A stretch of 64,000 nt of DNA. It comes from Oscillospiraceae bacterium (GTDB lineage Bacteria > Bacillota > Clostridia > Oscillospirales > Ruminococcaceae). Made by a program: the position numbers and the translations under genes. The notes beneath the pieces are model-generated. The model worked only from the letters and a program-made list of their open reading frames with translations. It was not told the DNA's origin and searched no databases. Location of the stretch: contig WRKM01000006.1 in the NCBI GenBank assembly GCA_009778065.1, positions 43,085 through 107,084 of the forward strand. Reading direction: 5' to 3'. Below, piece after piece: positions 45,705-55,090 of this stretch (positions are counted from its first letter, which is position 1; each line of letters starts with the position of its first letter).

Positions 45705-46628
45705 TTAAGACATCTGCATAATTTGAACTTCTCTTTCAAGAGTTATTCCCGTTTCCTTTAAAACCCGTTCTTTTACGGCTTCTATAAGCTTTAAAACATC
45801 ATTGCAAGTCGCGCCGCCTTTATTAATAATAAATCCCGCATGTTTTTCACTGACCTCGGCACCGCCCACGGAAAAGCCTTTTAATCCGCAAATGTCAATT
45901 AAACGAGAAGCATAATCACCCTCAGGGCGTTTAAACGTACTGCCGGCACTCGGAAATTCAAGCGGCTGTTTATTCCTGCGCCGCGCTATAAAATCATCCA
46001 TTTTCGCGGTGATTCGCATTTTCTCACCGTCTTCAAGTAAAAATTCCGCTGACAGGACAATTTTCTTAGTCCCGGTGAAAGGACTTTTTCTGTGTGAAAA
46101 TTTTTCTTTTTCGAGTTCAAGCGTCTTAATCTCACAATCCTCGTCAAGGAACTCACACCCCGACAACACATCGGCAATTTCACCGTCATACGCACCTGCG
46201 TTCATAAAAACCGCGCCGCCGACGGAACCGGGTATACCGTAAGCAAATTCAAAACCTGTCAGTGAATTATTACGTGCAAGTACGCAGACAGCCATCAGGC
46301 TCGCCCCCGCAAGGCAACTGATGCGCTTGTCATTATTAATACGAACATCCGCAAAATCGTCCGCGAGCAACAAGACTACGCCCCTTACGCCCTCATCACG
46401 CACAAGGATATTACTACCCTTCCCTATTACATAAAAGGGCGTGTTATTGTTTTTACAGCAAAGTACAATTTCCCGCAATAACTCACGGCAATTTACCTTA
46501 ATCAAAATATCGCAGGCACCGCCGATTTTAAATGTCGTAAGAGCGGCGAGCGGCGCGTTTTTCAAAAATCCCGCTCCGTATTTGGCGCAAAGAACGCTTA
46601 TTGTTTCGAGTTCGTTATTATTAATCAT
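45705..46628 (-). CDS. murB: UDP-N-acetylenolpyruvoylglucosamine reductase
   Basis: It reduces UDP-GlcNAc-enolpyruvate to UDP-MurNAc with FAD and NADPH in peptidoglycan synthesis. The 307-residue type II enzyme has the FAD-binding NTTFKIGG-like segment (LTTFKIGG), VIGKGSNILVRDEG, the GIPGSVGGAVFMNAGAYDGE loop, the catalytic Ser in SAGSTFKRP and a final KHAGFIINKGGA. The ribosome binding site is weak. It follows hprK by 69 bases. Confidence 0.97.
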   Translation of the reverse strand: MINNNELETISVLCAKYGAGFLKNAPLAALTTFKIGGACDILIKVNCRELLREIVLCCKNNNTPFYVIGKGSNILVRDEGVRGVVLLLADDFADVRINNDKRISCLAGASLMAVCVLARNNSLTGFEFAYGIPGSVGGAVFMNAGAYDGEIADVLSGCEFLDEDCEIKTLELEKEKFSHRKSPFTGTKKIVLSAEFLLEDGEKMRITAKMDDFIARRRNKQPLEFPSAGSTFKRPEGDYASRLIDICGLKGFSVGGAEVSEKHAGFIINKGGATCNDVLKLIEAVKERVLKETGITLEREVQIMQMS

Positions 46629-46697
46629 ACTGCTATTCTATTCCGTTTGTTTTTTGTGTATGTGCTGATAATTATAGCATATTTGTTTAAAAGGCTG

Positions 46698-47657
46698 TCA
46701 ACTGTGTTCCCAATCCGTAACCGTGTTACTTGCCTCGATATTTAATCCTAAGTTATCTAAAAGCTCTTGTGCGGCGTTATAGCCCATCTTTTTTTGACGG
46801 TTGTTCATTGCCGCGACCTCAAGAATGACAGCTAAGTTACGTCCGGGCTTAACAGGGATTGTCAGGTGGGGGATTTTCACGCCTAAAATAGCCATATAGT
46901 GATTATCCATACCCATACGGTCATACACTTTTTCGGGATTCCAAAGCTCCATTTCAACAACAATGTCAATCTTCTCCGAAACCTTAACTGCACCCATACC
47001 GAAAAGCTGACGGGCGTTTATTATACCGATTCCGCGTAATTCGAGGAAGTGACGGATATTGTCGGGAGAACTTCCTACAAGGGTTATGTTTGATGTACGG
47101 CGTATTTCCACCGCATCATCGGCGACAAGCCTGTGTCCGCGTTTTACGAGTTCAATCGCTGTTTCGCTCTTACCCACGCCGCTTTCGCCTAAAATAAGCA
47201 TACCTTCGCCATAGACCTCAATTAATACACCGTGCCGCGTGATTCGCGGCGCGAGCTTTATGTTCAGATACGCGATAAGCTTTGCCATAAATGTCGATGT
47301 ACTTTCCTTGCTCCGTAATACCGCCACTTCATAATTCGCCGCTACCGATAAAACCTCCGGATAAGGGTCAATCTCACGGGTTATAATGAATGCGGGAGGA
47401 TTTGTCGCAAAGAGTTCATCGAACACCTTTAACCTTTCCTCCTCGGTATAGCGTGCTAAGTATGCGAATTCCGCCTTGCCCACTATTTGTATACGGCTGT
47501 TGTCATAATACTCATAGAACCCCGCGAGTTGCAGACCGGGGCGGTTTATATCGTTGTTTGAAATGCGAATTTCAGACAAATCGCAGGGGGCGTACAACGC
47601 CTCAAGCTCAAACTCCTTTACTAACATGTCGAGCCCTACATAAAATTCTTGCGCCAT
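46698..47657 (-). CDS. hprK: HPr kinase/phosphorylase
   Basis: A bifunctional enzyme that phosphorylates and dephosphorylates Ser46 of HPr in response to fructose-1,6-bisphosphate, ATP and phosphate, the switch for carbon catabolite repression. The 319-residue protein has His142 (RHGVLIEVYG), Walker A GESGVGKS (157-164) and the signature ELRGIGIINARQLFG. It heads the operon hprK-murB-rapZ-whiA-channel-aroBAC. The HPr encoded in this window has Arg46, so the kinase's target must be another HPr or a Crh-like protein. Confidence 0.97.
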   Translation of the reverse strand: MAQEFYVGLDMLVKEFELEALYAPCDLSEIRISNNDINRPGLQLAGFYEYYDNSRIQIVGKAEFAYLARYTEEERLKVFDELFATNPPAFIITREIDPYPEVLSVAANYEVAVLRSKESTSTFMAKLIAYLNIKLAPRITRHGVLIEVYGEGMLILGESGVGKSETAIELVKRGHRLVADDAVEIRRTSNITLVGSSPDNIRHFLELRGIGIINARQLFGMGAVKVSEKIDIVVEMELWNPEKVYDRMGMDNHYMAILGVKIPHLTIPVKPGRNLAVILEVAAMNNRQKKMGYNAAQELLDNLGLNIEASNTVTDWEHS

Positions 47658-47689
47658 TTTTCATTTTCCTTTCATTTACTGCACTTTCC

Positions 47690-47718
47690 ATTATATCATA
47701 CTTTTCCGCTTTTGGAAA
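47690..47718 (-). promoter_or_regulatory. sigma-A promoter of the hprK operon
   Basis: Minus strand TTTCCA, 17 bases, TATAAT, 33 bases before the hprK start codon. Confidence 0.6.
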
Positions 47719-47761
47719 GGGTTTTATAACACAGAACAATCGTTTGTACAAATATGACTAA

Positions 47762-47786
47762 AATATTTACTTTGTTTGTAAATATT
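47762..47786. promoter_or_regulatory. AT-rich palindrome between hprK and an orphan promoter
   Basis: AATATTTAC, seven bases, GTAAATATT: perfect 9-base arms. It lies between the leftward hprK promoter and the rightward promoter at 47805, a position where one regulator could control both. Confidence 0.5.
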
Positions 47787-47804
47787 GTACAGATAATTCA
47801 ACTA

Positions 47805-47833
47805 TTGACAAATTTACCTCACCACGCTATAAT
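47805..47833 (+). promoter_or_regulatory. perfect rightward promoter with no plus-strand gene
   Basis: TTGACA, 17 bases, TATAAT. Transcription would run into the 3' end of the beta-propeller gene in antisense after about 50 bases. No plus-strand open frame of note follows. It may make a small or antisense RNA. Confidence 0.7.
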
Positions 47834-47891
47834 TTATTCATACGAACTCTATATTAAAGCGGCGAGAAAATAAAATATACTCAATATAGTT

Positions 47892-50165
47892 TTATTCCGC
47901 AAGTTCCAACTGCATAATCACCGTTCCGCCGCTCTCTTCCGTGCTGACTGCTGTCGTGTCCCAAAAGCTGTATATATATCCGTCGGCAAGTATCGCCTTA
48001 CGGCTTTTATTCCCGCCGCCAAGCTCATAAATATAAATGATTTCGTATCTTTTTACGAGCATTTCTTCTCCATCGTAATTATTGTAGTCAAAAACTAAAA
48101 TTTTCTCTATGTCTGTTATACCGTTAGAAAATTTAACGGGTAAAATAATTGTACCCCTATTTTCCGAGCTTTTTGAGATAAAAACAGCATCTTCGTAATA
48201 CTCTGCATCAGTAAACAGAAATTGATTCCAGTCGCCCTCTACACCGCTATCGGCGGTAATTAAATAAGTCGAAACGATTTTCCCGTCCTTATGCAGACTG
48301 AGACGTATTCCGGCTCTTTCGCCATCCGGGTTTGATTCACCGGCGACCTCAAGCTTTTCGTTATCCGGTCCCTTGAAAAACCTTCCCTTAGTTACAGCTA
48401 TGGGCGGCGGCTCTGCAATAGGGACTACCTCTTCGGGACTCGCGGCGTCAAAAGCGTAGAGTCTGTCGGAAACAAAATACACAAGTGAACCGTCAAAGAT
48501 TATGTCTTTTATAGGTGCATCACCATCCGAGCCTATGTTTATAACCCTCGAAAGCGGCTCTAAATCGTTGTTAAAAATATAAAGCGAGCATTTATTACCG
48601 CTATTTATAACCCCTACGCGCAAAATACTATACCTCTCGCTGACCGCTCCCGCGGGGATTGTCCCGTTTATATCGAAGTAAAACGGCGGGTTTTCTCCGA
48701 GAGGCTCAAACTCACCCGATACATCAAATCTGATAAGCCTCGATTTTCCGCCCGCCGACTGCGTAATAAATAACGCCTCCTCGCCTGAATATACCTCTCC
48801 CGCACCGCCGACCACCGCGAAGACGTTGACGCTGAGTTCTTTGGTTTGGTCTATTACATCTATTACGCTTATTAGGTTCATTTGGTTATTCATAAGAGAC
48901 GCGGGCGGTGCGTAAATATTATTCATATCTACGAAACTCTTTTCACCGCCTACGGTATAAAACGGTACGAACGCTGATAAATCGCTGTAAGCGTGAGGTT
49001 CGCGCGGCGTGTAATCTGTTACTAATATAAATCTGTCTTTACGCAGTATGGTTGAATTATATTCACCGCAGACAGTCATTTCAAACTCGTAGCGGGTATT
49101 AAACTCCCGTGTGTCGTATACACGGACTAATACAATCGGTTGTATAAAATCATCGCTTAGTATCTTTCCTCTGCCGCTCTCCCCTGTCTCTTCCGTTTCT
49201 GTCGGTTTTTCCTCATGGAAATAACTCACCTCTTCACCGCCCTGCGACATTACATATAGTTGTTCATTTAAAAGCTCTATACCGAGAATCGTTTCGCCGT
49301 CATAGCGTATTTCTCCCGCCTTGTGCATATTACCGCTTCTGTATTCAACGATGTAGAGGACGTTGTCAATAATATAAAAAATATATCTGTCAGTGAAAAG
49401 CAGGGTTTTCGGAGCGGGTTCGCCATTGCCGCCGCTCGTATCGCCGTTTTCTATAATATTTCTCAAAGATGGCAGAGCTTCCGCTCCTGCGAGCCTTTCA
49501 GCAAGCTCAAGGTAAGTCTGCGGCACAGAATAAACCACAGGACGTTCTCTGTCTGGTAAAAGCGAACCTGTCATAAACCACCGCACGGCAAAGCTCGCGC
49601 CTATCAAAAGAAACATCATAAAAAAGCATAAACTCAGCTTACCCTTGTTATCCGAGGCGGATATCAGGACTGTTTCTTCACCATCATCAGGCTCGTCCTT
49701 TATTTCCGGTTCACCTGATTCTTTGATTTGTACGTCTTCGCGATAGTCATCGTCAGAAAAATCTACTTCTACCTCATATGCCCCGTCTTTTGCTGTAGGT
49801 ACGGATTCGGCTTCTTTCTGTAACCGTTCTTGTTCTGCGAGCCGTTTTTGCGCCTTTTGCGCCTTTTGCGCATTAAGGAGTGCTTTACCGAGCCTTTCCT
49901 CATTGTTGAGGCGGCGTTCTTTTCCGCGAATACTCGCGAGCTTACAGGCGTCACTCAACAAACCCGCAAAATCATCGGAATTTAACAACGAGTTATCCAA
50001 AAGCTCAACCAAGCGTGAATAGGTAAGCCCTGCGCTTTCCTTTATTTCATTGTAAGTCTCATTGTTAATTTTAGAATTTCCGATTATTTCAAGAAAATCT
50101 GCGCCCGATAAATTTAATTTCTTTATTTCGGCTAAAAATCTTTCCGAATTCAAGGTTTCTATCAT
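47892..50165 (-). CDS. membrane-anchored beta-propeller domain protein
   Basis: A 757-residue protein. Residues 1-130 are cytoplasmic and helical, with an Ala/Gln-Lys coiled stretch (LLNAQKAQKAQKRLAEQERLQ) and an acidic region. One membrane helix (about 177-197, LSLCFFMMFLLIGASFAVRWF) follows, and the rest is extracellular. The extracellular part has the pattern of the secreted Beta_propel family (PF09826-like): TDRYIFYIIDNVLYIVEY, LLNEQLYVMSQ, IVLVRVYDT, LISVIDVIDQTKELSVNVFAVVGGAGEVYSGEEALFITQ. The function of this family is unknown; sensing or scaffolding at the surface is likely. A promoter (TTGAAT-17-TAAAAT) lies just upstream, divergent from the MurL-MurD gene. Confidence 0.85.
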   Translation of the reverse strand: MIETLNSERFLAEIKKLNLSGADFLEIIGNSKINNETYNEIKESAGLTYSRLVELLDNSLLNSDDFAGLLSDACKLASIRGKERRLNNEERLGKALLNAQKAQKAQKRLAEQERLQKEAESVPTAKDGAYEVEVDFSDDDYREDVQIKESGEPEIKDEPDDGEETVLISASDNKGKLSLCFFMMFLLIGASFAVRWFMTGSLLPDRERPVVYSVPQTYLELAERLAGAEALPSLRNIIENGDTSGGNGEPAPKTLLFTDRYIFYIIDNVLYIVEYRSGNMHKAGEIRYDGETILGIELLNEQLYVMSQGGEEVSYFHEEKPTETEETGESGRGKILSDDFIQPIVLVRVYDTREFNTRYEFEMTVCGEYNSTILRKDRFILVTDYTPREPHAYSDLSAFVPFYTVGGEKSFVDMNNIYAPPASLMNNQMNLISVIDVIDQTKELSVNVFAVVGGAGEVYSGEEALFITQSAGGKSRLIRFDVSGEFEPLGENPPFYFDINGTIPAGAVSERYSILRVGVINSGNKCSLYIFNNDLEPLSRVINIGSDGDAPIKDIIFDGSLVYFVSDRLYAFDAASPEEVVPIAEPPPIAVTKGRFFKGPDNEKLEVAGESNPDGERAGIRLSLHKDGKIVSTYLITADSGVEGDWNQFLFTDAEYYEDAVFISKSSENRGTIILPVKFSNGITDIEKILVFDYNNYDGEEMLVKRYEIIYIYELGGGNKSRKAILADGYIYSFWDTTAVSTEESGGTVIMQLELAE

Positions 50166-50197
50166 CTTTATACCCCTAAATAAAAAGTGCTTATTCT

Positions 50198-50226
50198 ATT
50201 TTAACATATTCTCTGACTAAATTCAA
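50198..50226 (-). promoter_or_regulatory. promoter of the beta-propeller gene
   Basis: Minus strand TTGAAT, 17 bases, TAAAAT, 33 bases before the start codon at 50165. Confidence 0.6.
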
Positions 50227-50242
50227 CAAAAATCGCAAAGGA

Positions 50243-52783
50243 GTGATTAATATCTCTTTTAACGACAGGTACACAGACCTGCGGCAAAGGCACGAAAGGC
50301 TCATCTATCACGACTTTTTCATAGAAGAAGGCAGGTTTTCCTTTCACTTTTCCATAGACGATTTCCATTTTAAGCCTGAATGGAACTTCCGTACACCTTT
50401 AACGGGGGATATAAGTCTGCTCGTTTTTAACCTCGGTATGGCAGAACTTATCAGTTATTGGAAGTCTGCCTGTCCGCCGATTGTTGAGGTCAGATGCGGC
50501 GTACTTGACGAATGGCAGACCGAATGGTGGAAAAAGCTCTATAAAAACGGTCTCGGCGAGTTCTTTTACCGTAACGGCATCAAAGTAACCGACGATTTTA
50601 TGCAAATCTATACGAGCGGAAAATCTATCCCCTTGCCGAAAAAGCGAAGCTTACACGGCTGTTTGATACCTGTCGGCGGCGGTAAAGACAGTATTGTCAC
50701 CCTTGAACTGCTCAGAGAACAAAAAGAAAGCTCCGTCTGCTATGTCGTCGGAAATATCGAGAGTGCGTTAAACTCCGCTAAAACAGCAGAGTATCCCGAT
50801 TCGCATATAATTAACGTCTCGCGTACAATTGACCCTGTTTTACTTGAGCTTAACAGACGCGGTTACTTAAACGGGCATACGCCGTTTTCGTCCGTGGTTG
50901 CGTTTTCGTCGCTCATTTTTGCTTATTTATCGGGAAAGAAATATATTGTCCTGTCTAACGAAAGCAGTGCCAACGAAGGTAATACAGCAGACGGCGTGAA
51001 TCACCAGTATAGCAAGAGTACGGAATTTGAGCGGGATTTCCGCCGATATGTTTCGCGAATCGGTGCAGAATTACCCGAATATTTCAGTCTTTTGCGCCCG
51101 TTCGGCGAACTCCGTATAACAGAAATGTTTACTCGCTATCCCCGATATTTTCCCGTTTTTAAATCTTGCAACGTCGGCTCAAAGGCTAATATCTGGTGCT
51201 GTAAATGTGCTAAGTGCCTTTATGTTTATATAATGCTGGCGGCATGGCTTGATGATGAAACGCTGATTAAGATTTTCGGCGAGAATTTACTTGAAAACGA
51301 GGGTTTAAGTACTATGCTTACCGCACTCGCAAGCCCCGATTATGACAAGCCGTTTGAGTGCGTGGGGACTCGCGATGAGGTGAATTTTTCTCTTTATAAG
51401 GCTCTCGAAAGGCGTACTCACCCGCCGCGGTTATTACGCGATTACGCATCTGAAATAAAAAAAGCCGATTTTAATATGCTCCGCTCATTTGATGAGAATA
51501 ATTTCCTTCCCGATGAGTTCCGTGAATTAATACGCATTTTTAATATGACCGAATTACACAATTTCTTTAGAAATAAAAAGGTTTTAATCCTCGGTTTCGG
51601 TTTAGAGGGGCGTTCAACCTTGAAAATCCTTAAACAATTACCCTGCGAAATAATTATCGCCGATAAAAACGCGGAGGCTGTTAAAGACCTGCCGTATAAA
51701 ACACATGTAGGCGAGGATTATTTAAACGCTCTTTATACCTGTGATTACGATATAATCATGAAATCGCCGGGAATTCCCCTGCTCGGCATAATACCCGATG
51801 CCGTAAAACAGAAAATAACCTCTCAGACCGATTTATTATTACGGTTCCGAAAAAACACCATTGTCGGTATAACAGGCACGAAAGGCAAATCAACGGTCTC
51901 TTCGCTCGTTTATTATATTCTCAAAAGTTGCGGGAAAAATACCGCTCTGATTGGAAATATCGGCGTACCGCCCCTTGAAAACGAGTATGACCCCGAAACC
52001 ATCCTTGTCTGCGAGATGTCCTGTCACCAGCTCGAATACGTCAAGGCTTCGCCCGATGTCGCGGTTTTGCTCAATATTTATGAGGAGCATTTAGACCATT
52101 ATAACAGTTTTGAGGATTATGCGGCTACTAAAGAAAATATTTTTAAATATCAGCGCGAGGGTGATATTTCCATTCGCGGCGAAGACGAGGATTTACACCG
52201 TTTCCGCGCTATGATTGAACCCGAAAAAACCAAGCTCCGCGGCGAATTTAATTACAACAATATAGCCGTAGCACTAAAAGTAACCGCTATTTTCGGATGC
52301 GACCCCGAAAAAGCACTCACAGCCGCTCAAAATTTTGCCGCCCTCCCGCACCGTCTTGAGCTTTTTGCGGAAATTAACGGGGTGGAGTGGGTAAACGACA
52401 GTATCAGTACAATTCCGAGGGCGTCAATCTTAGCTGTAGAAGCCTTTCCCGATACCGATACCCTCATTATCGGCGGCATGGACAGGGGAATAAACTATGA
52501 TGAACTCATTTATTTCTTACAAAAAGTTGACAAAACCCAAAAACATGGTATAATTAATCTTATAGCTTTGCCGGATAGCGGATATAAAATCGCCGACGCT
52601 CTCACCGCTGAAGGGCTTGCCGTCTACCGTGCAAAAGATTTAACAGATGCAGTAAAACACGCCGCAAAGGTTACGAAACGCCGTTGTATACTCTCCCCCG
52701 CCGCCGCAAGCTACGGATTCTATAAAAATTTTGAAGAACGCGGCGAACATTTTAAGAGTTTAGTAGAGATATTAAGAGAATAG
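50243..52783 (+). CDS. MurL-MurD fusion: UDP-MurNAc-L-Ala-L-Glu epimerase joined to MurD ligase
   Basis: An 846-residue protein with two enzymes. Residues 1 to about 430 match MurL, the epimerase described in Xanthomonas that converts UDP-MurNAc-L-Ala-L-Glu to the D-Glu form: PVGGGKDSIVTLELL, NESSANEGNT, VNHQYSKSTEFE and the Cys-rich CNVGSKANIWCCKCAKC. Residues about 440-846 are a MurD ligase: Rossmann start KVLILGFGLEGRST, P-loop GITGTKGKST (about 542), CHQLEYVKASPDVAVLLNIYEEHLDHY, and a C-terminal domain with RLELF, NDSISTIPRAS and SPAAASYGFYKNFEERG. In Xanthomonas the partner MurD2 adds L-Glu; one chain here would add and epimerise it. The marked start GTG 50243 overlaps the AAGGAG site, so the true start may be a few codons downstream. 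Confidence 0.9.
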   Translation: MINISFNDRYTDLRQRHERLIYHDFFIEEGRFSFHFSIDDFHFKPEWNFRTPLTGDISLLVFNLGMAELISYWKSACPPIVEVRCGVLDEWQTEWWKKLYKNGLGEFFYRNGIKVTDDFMQIYTSGKSIPLPKKRSLHGCLIPVGGGKDSIVTLELLREQKESSVCYVVGNIESALNSAKTAEYPDSHIINVSRTIDPVLLELNRRGYLNGHTPFSSVVAFSSLIFAYLSGKKYIVLSNESSANEGNTADGVNHQYSKSTEFERDFRRYVSRIGAELPEYFSLLRPFGELRITEMFTRYPRYFPVFKSCNVGSKANIWCCKCAKCLYVYIMLAAWLDDETLIKIFGENLLENEGLSTMLTALASPDYDKPFECVGTRDEVNFSLYKALERRTHPPRLLRDYASEIKKADFNMLRSFDENNFLPDEFRELIRIFNMTELHNFFRNKKVLILGFGLEGRSTLKILKQLPCEIIIADKNAEAVKDLPYKTHVGEDYLNALYTCDYDIIMKSPGIPLLGIIPDAVKQKITSQTDLLLRFRKNTIVGITGTKGKSTVSSLVYYILKSCGKNTALIGNIGVPPLENEYDPETILVCEMSCHQLEYVKASPDVAVLLNIYEEHLDHYNSFEDYAATKENIFKYQREGDISIRGEDEDLHRFRAMIEPEKTKLRGEFNYNNIAVALKVTAIFGCDPEKALTAAQNFAALPHRLELFAEINGVEWVNDSISTIPRASILAVEAFPDTDTLIIGGMDRGINYDELIYFLQKVDKTQKHGIINLIALPDSGYKIADALTAEGLAVYRAKDLTDAVKHAAKVTKRRCILSPAAASYGFYKNFEERGEHFKSLVEILRE

Positions 52784-52803
52784 TTTAAATATCGGAGGTT
52801 TAA

Positions 52804-54111
52804 ATGTTATTTAGTGATATAACAATAATTGACGAGAATCTAAACGTCCGTCATAATATGTATGTCGGCGTGAAAGACAAAAAAATCGCCTTTGTCGGCG
52901 ACAGTAAGCCTTATGAAGATTTCGGAGATATATACGACGGTACGGGCAGGCTGTTGATGAGTGCGTTTTTTAACTGTCACGCTCATACGCCTATGACGCT
53001 CCTGCGCGGTTACGGCGAAAATTTGAACCTGCAGGACTGGTTACATACCCGTATTTTCCCTTTTGAGGCACAGCTTGATAACGAAGCCGTGTATTGGGGT
53101 ACTCTTCTCGGGCTTGCGGAATCTATTCGTTTCGGTATAGTTTCAACCACCGATATGTATAACTTCTGTGACGTCATCGCGAAAGCGTTTACCGAATCCG
53201 GTGTTAAGGGGAATATTGGCAGGGCTATTCTCTGCTTCACAGACGAAAATCTGCGCGAAATGGATAGATTTCATGAATGTGAGGATTTATTTAAAGCATA
53301 TCACAACACGTCAAACGGACGTATAAAAATCGATATGTCTCTTCATGCCGAATATACCTCCACCCCTAAGATAGTGCGTCAGTTGGCTGAATATACTAAA
53401 GAAATCGGCACACGTATGCATGTTCATGTCAGCGAAACTAAGTTTGAGCATGAGGAGTGTAAAAAAAGGCATGGGAAAACCCCTGCGGCATATTTGAGTG
53501 AATTAGGTTTATTCGATTCACCGACGACAGCCGCACACTGCGTTCATCTTGAAGATGATGATTTCACTATTTTCAAGGAGAAAGGTGTAACTGTTGCTTC
53601 TTGCCCAATCAGTAACTTAAAGCTCGCCAGCGGCACTTGTAATGTCCCGCTGTTGATGAAAAACGGCATAAATACGGCAATCGGCACCGACAGCGTTGCG
53701 AGCAATAACAGTCTTAACTTTATCGAAGAGATGAAGTTCTTCTCCCTATTACATAAGGGTATTTTCAATGAACCCGCCGCTTCTTCACCGCGCGATACAT
53801 TGTACGCGGCGACAAGAGCGGGTGCGCTGTCGCAGGGACGCGAGGACTGCGGGCTTCTCAAAGAGGGCTTTGCGGCTGATTTAATCGTCATCGATATATC
53901 AAAACCCAACATGAACCCCGCACATGATTTAGTCAACAATGTAGTTTATTCTGCCTGCGGCGGCGATATAGTTCTTACTGTGTCAGACGGAGAAATCCTA
54001 TATAAAGACGGAGAATACATGACTATCGACATTGAAAAGACTGTTTTTGAAGCAAATAAAGCGACCTGTAAAATCCTCAGTAAATTAACACGGGAGGGTA
54101 CGGAAAGTTGA
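52804..54111 (+). CDS. amidohydrolase, MtaD-like (S-adenosylhomocysteine/methylthioadenosine deaminase)
   Basis: A 435-residue metal-dependent deaminase. The motifs are NCHAHTPMTLLRG (two His ligands), MHVHVSET, TAAHCVHLEDDD and GTDSVASNNSLN (metal Asp), then a C-terminal beta sandwich. Family members deaminate S-adenosylhomocysteine, 5'-methylthioadenosine or guanine-like compounds; MtaD is the best fit, but chlorohydrolase-type relatives are close. It begins 20 bases after the MurL-MurD gene with a CGGAGG site and overlaps the next gene at its stop (TTGA). Confidence 0.85.
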   Translation: MLFSDITIIDENLNVRHNMYVGVKDKKIAFVGDSKPYEDFGDIYDGTGRLLMSAFFNCHAHTPMTLLRGYGENLNLQDWLHTRIFPFEAQLDNEAVYWGTLLGLAESIRFGIVSTTDMYNFCDVIAKAFTESGVKGNIGRAILCFTDENLREMDRFHECEDLFKAYHNTSNGRIKIDMSLHAEYTSTPKIVRQLAEYTKEIGTRMHVHVSETKFEHEECKKRHGKTPAAYLSELGLFDSPTTAAHCVHLEDDDFTIFKEKGVTVASCPISNLKLASGTCNVPLLMKNGINTAIGTDSVASNNSLNFIEEMKFFSLLHKGIFNEPAASSPRDTLYAATRAGALSQGREDCGLLKEGFAADLIVIDISKPNMNPAHDLVNNVVYSACGGDIVLTVSDGEILYKDGEYMTIDIEKTVFEANKATCKILSKLTREGTES

Positions 54112-54518
54112 ATAAATACGTAATAAAAAGCATAAGCAGTCCCGACGGTACGCCTAAAGGCGACCGGAAAAACATACAGCGTGTCGGGAGCATGATAACG
54201 ATGCTTGAAGCCGTCGTTTCCCGCCCGCTTGGTTATGCCTACATAACAGACAAGAATGGCGACTTAAAAGAAGGTTCGTTTACCGGCGGCGTAGTCAAGC
54301 GGATACGCAAAGATGAAAACGCCGCAGATATAGAGATTGTGACGCCCGACAGCGTATTTAAGTTTACTTTAGCGGGCGAATACGATAATAATAACGAGTA
54401 TGTTAACAGGTTACTTGCCGACAGCGACGACGAATCCGGATTAAAGGCTTCAATAACCCGAACCGGAGTAGACGATGTTACCTGCATTGACCTTGATACG
54501 CTTTTAAAGGAGATATAA
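54108..54518 (+). CDS. small conserved-looking protein, unknown
   Basis: A 136-residue protein with a TTG start that overlaps the stop codon of the deaminase gene; GGGAGGG lies ten bases upstream. It has no signal peptide or membrane helix. The sequence has strand-rich stretches (GYAYITDKNGDLKEGSF, ADIEIVTPDSVFKFTLAGEY) and no known motif. Tight packing with the genes on each side suggests co-expression. I do not recognise it. Confidence 0.7.
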   Translation: MNKYVIKSISSPDGTPKGDRKNIQRVGSMITMLEAVVSRPLGYAYITDKNGDLKEGSFTGGVVKRIRKDENAADIEIVTPDSVFKFTLAGEYDNNNEYVNRLLADSDDESGLKASITRTGVDDVTCIDLDTLLKEI

Positions 54519-54524
54519 AAAGCC

Positions 54525-55058
54525 ATGAAGAAAATATACATTGTACTTATTCAAAGTCCCACCGTACCCGCGAAACTAATCGGGTTATTTAAAAGGAGCA
54601 AATATACCCACGCCGCACTCTCGCTTGATGAAAAATTACGCTCTATGTTCAGCTTCGGGCGGCACTGGATTTCATATCCGTGCCCCTGCGGTTTTAAACA
54701 GGAAAATTTTAACGAAGGCATTTACGGTAAATTTGCAGATTTACCCGGCGTCGTTCTTGAATTAGTCACCACGGATGAGCAGTATGAAAAAATGTTAGTA
54801 AAGCTCGATGATTTCCTGCTTAAAAGCAAGCACTATAAGTATAATTATTTAGGGCTGCTCGCTAACTTCTTCCGCTTAGATTATAAGCATAAAAACAGAT
54901 TTTTCTGCTCTGAGTTTGTTTATTATATTCTGTATGAAAGCGGCATTTTCGACCTGCATACGCCTCGCGTATTCGTAAGTCCCGAAGAACTTTTAAAGGT
55001 CAGCGAAAAGGTTGTTTATCGAGGAAATTTAAAAAGCTATATTGAACAGACGACATGA
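54525..55058 (+). CDS. YiiX/NlpC-P60-like permuted cysteine peptidase
   Basis: A 177-residue protein of the permuted papain-like (YiiX type) group. The catalytic His is expected in SKYTHAALSLDE and the Cys in NRFFCSEFVYYIL, which is the permuted order His then Cys. The family hydrolyses amide or thioester bonds in wall or lipid substrates; no signal peptide is seen, so the substrate is likely intracellular or membrane-associated. It is the last gene of the murL-murD cluster, followed by two hairpins. Confidence 0.8.
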   Translation: MKKIYIVLIQSPTVPAKLIGLFKRSKYTHAALSLDEKLRSMFSFGRHWISYPCPCGFKQENFNEGIYGKFADLPGVVLELVTTDEQYEKMLVKLDDFLLKSKHYKYNYLGLLANFFRLDYKHKNRFFCSEFVYYILYESGIFDLHTPRVFVSPEELLKVSEKVVYRGNLKSYIEQTT

Positions 55059-55090
55059 ACAAAAAAGCAACATATCTCATGTATAAAATA

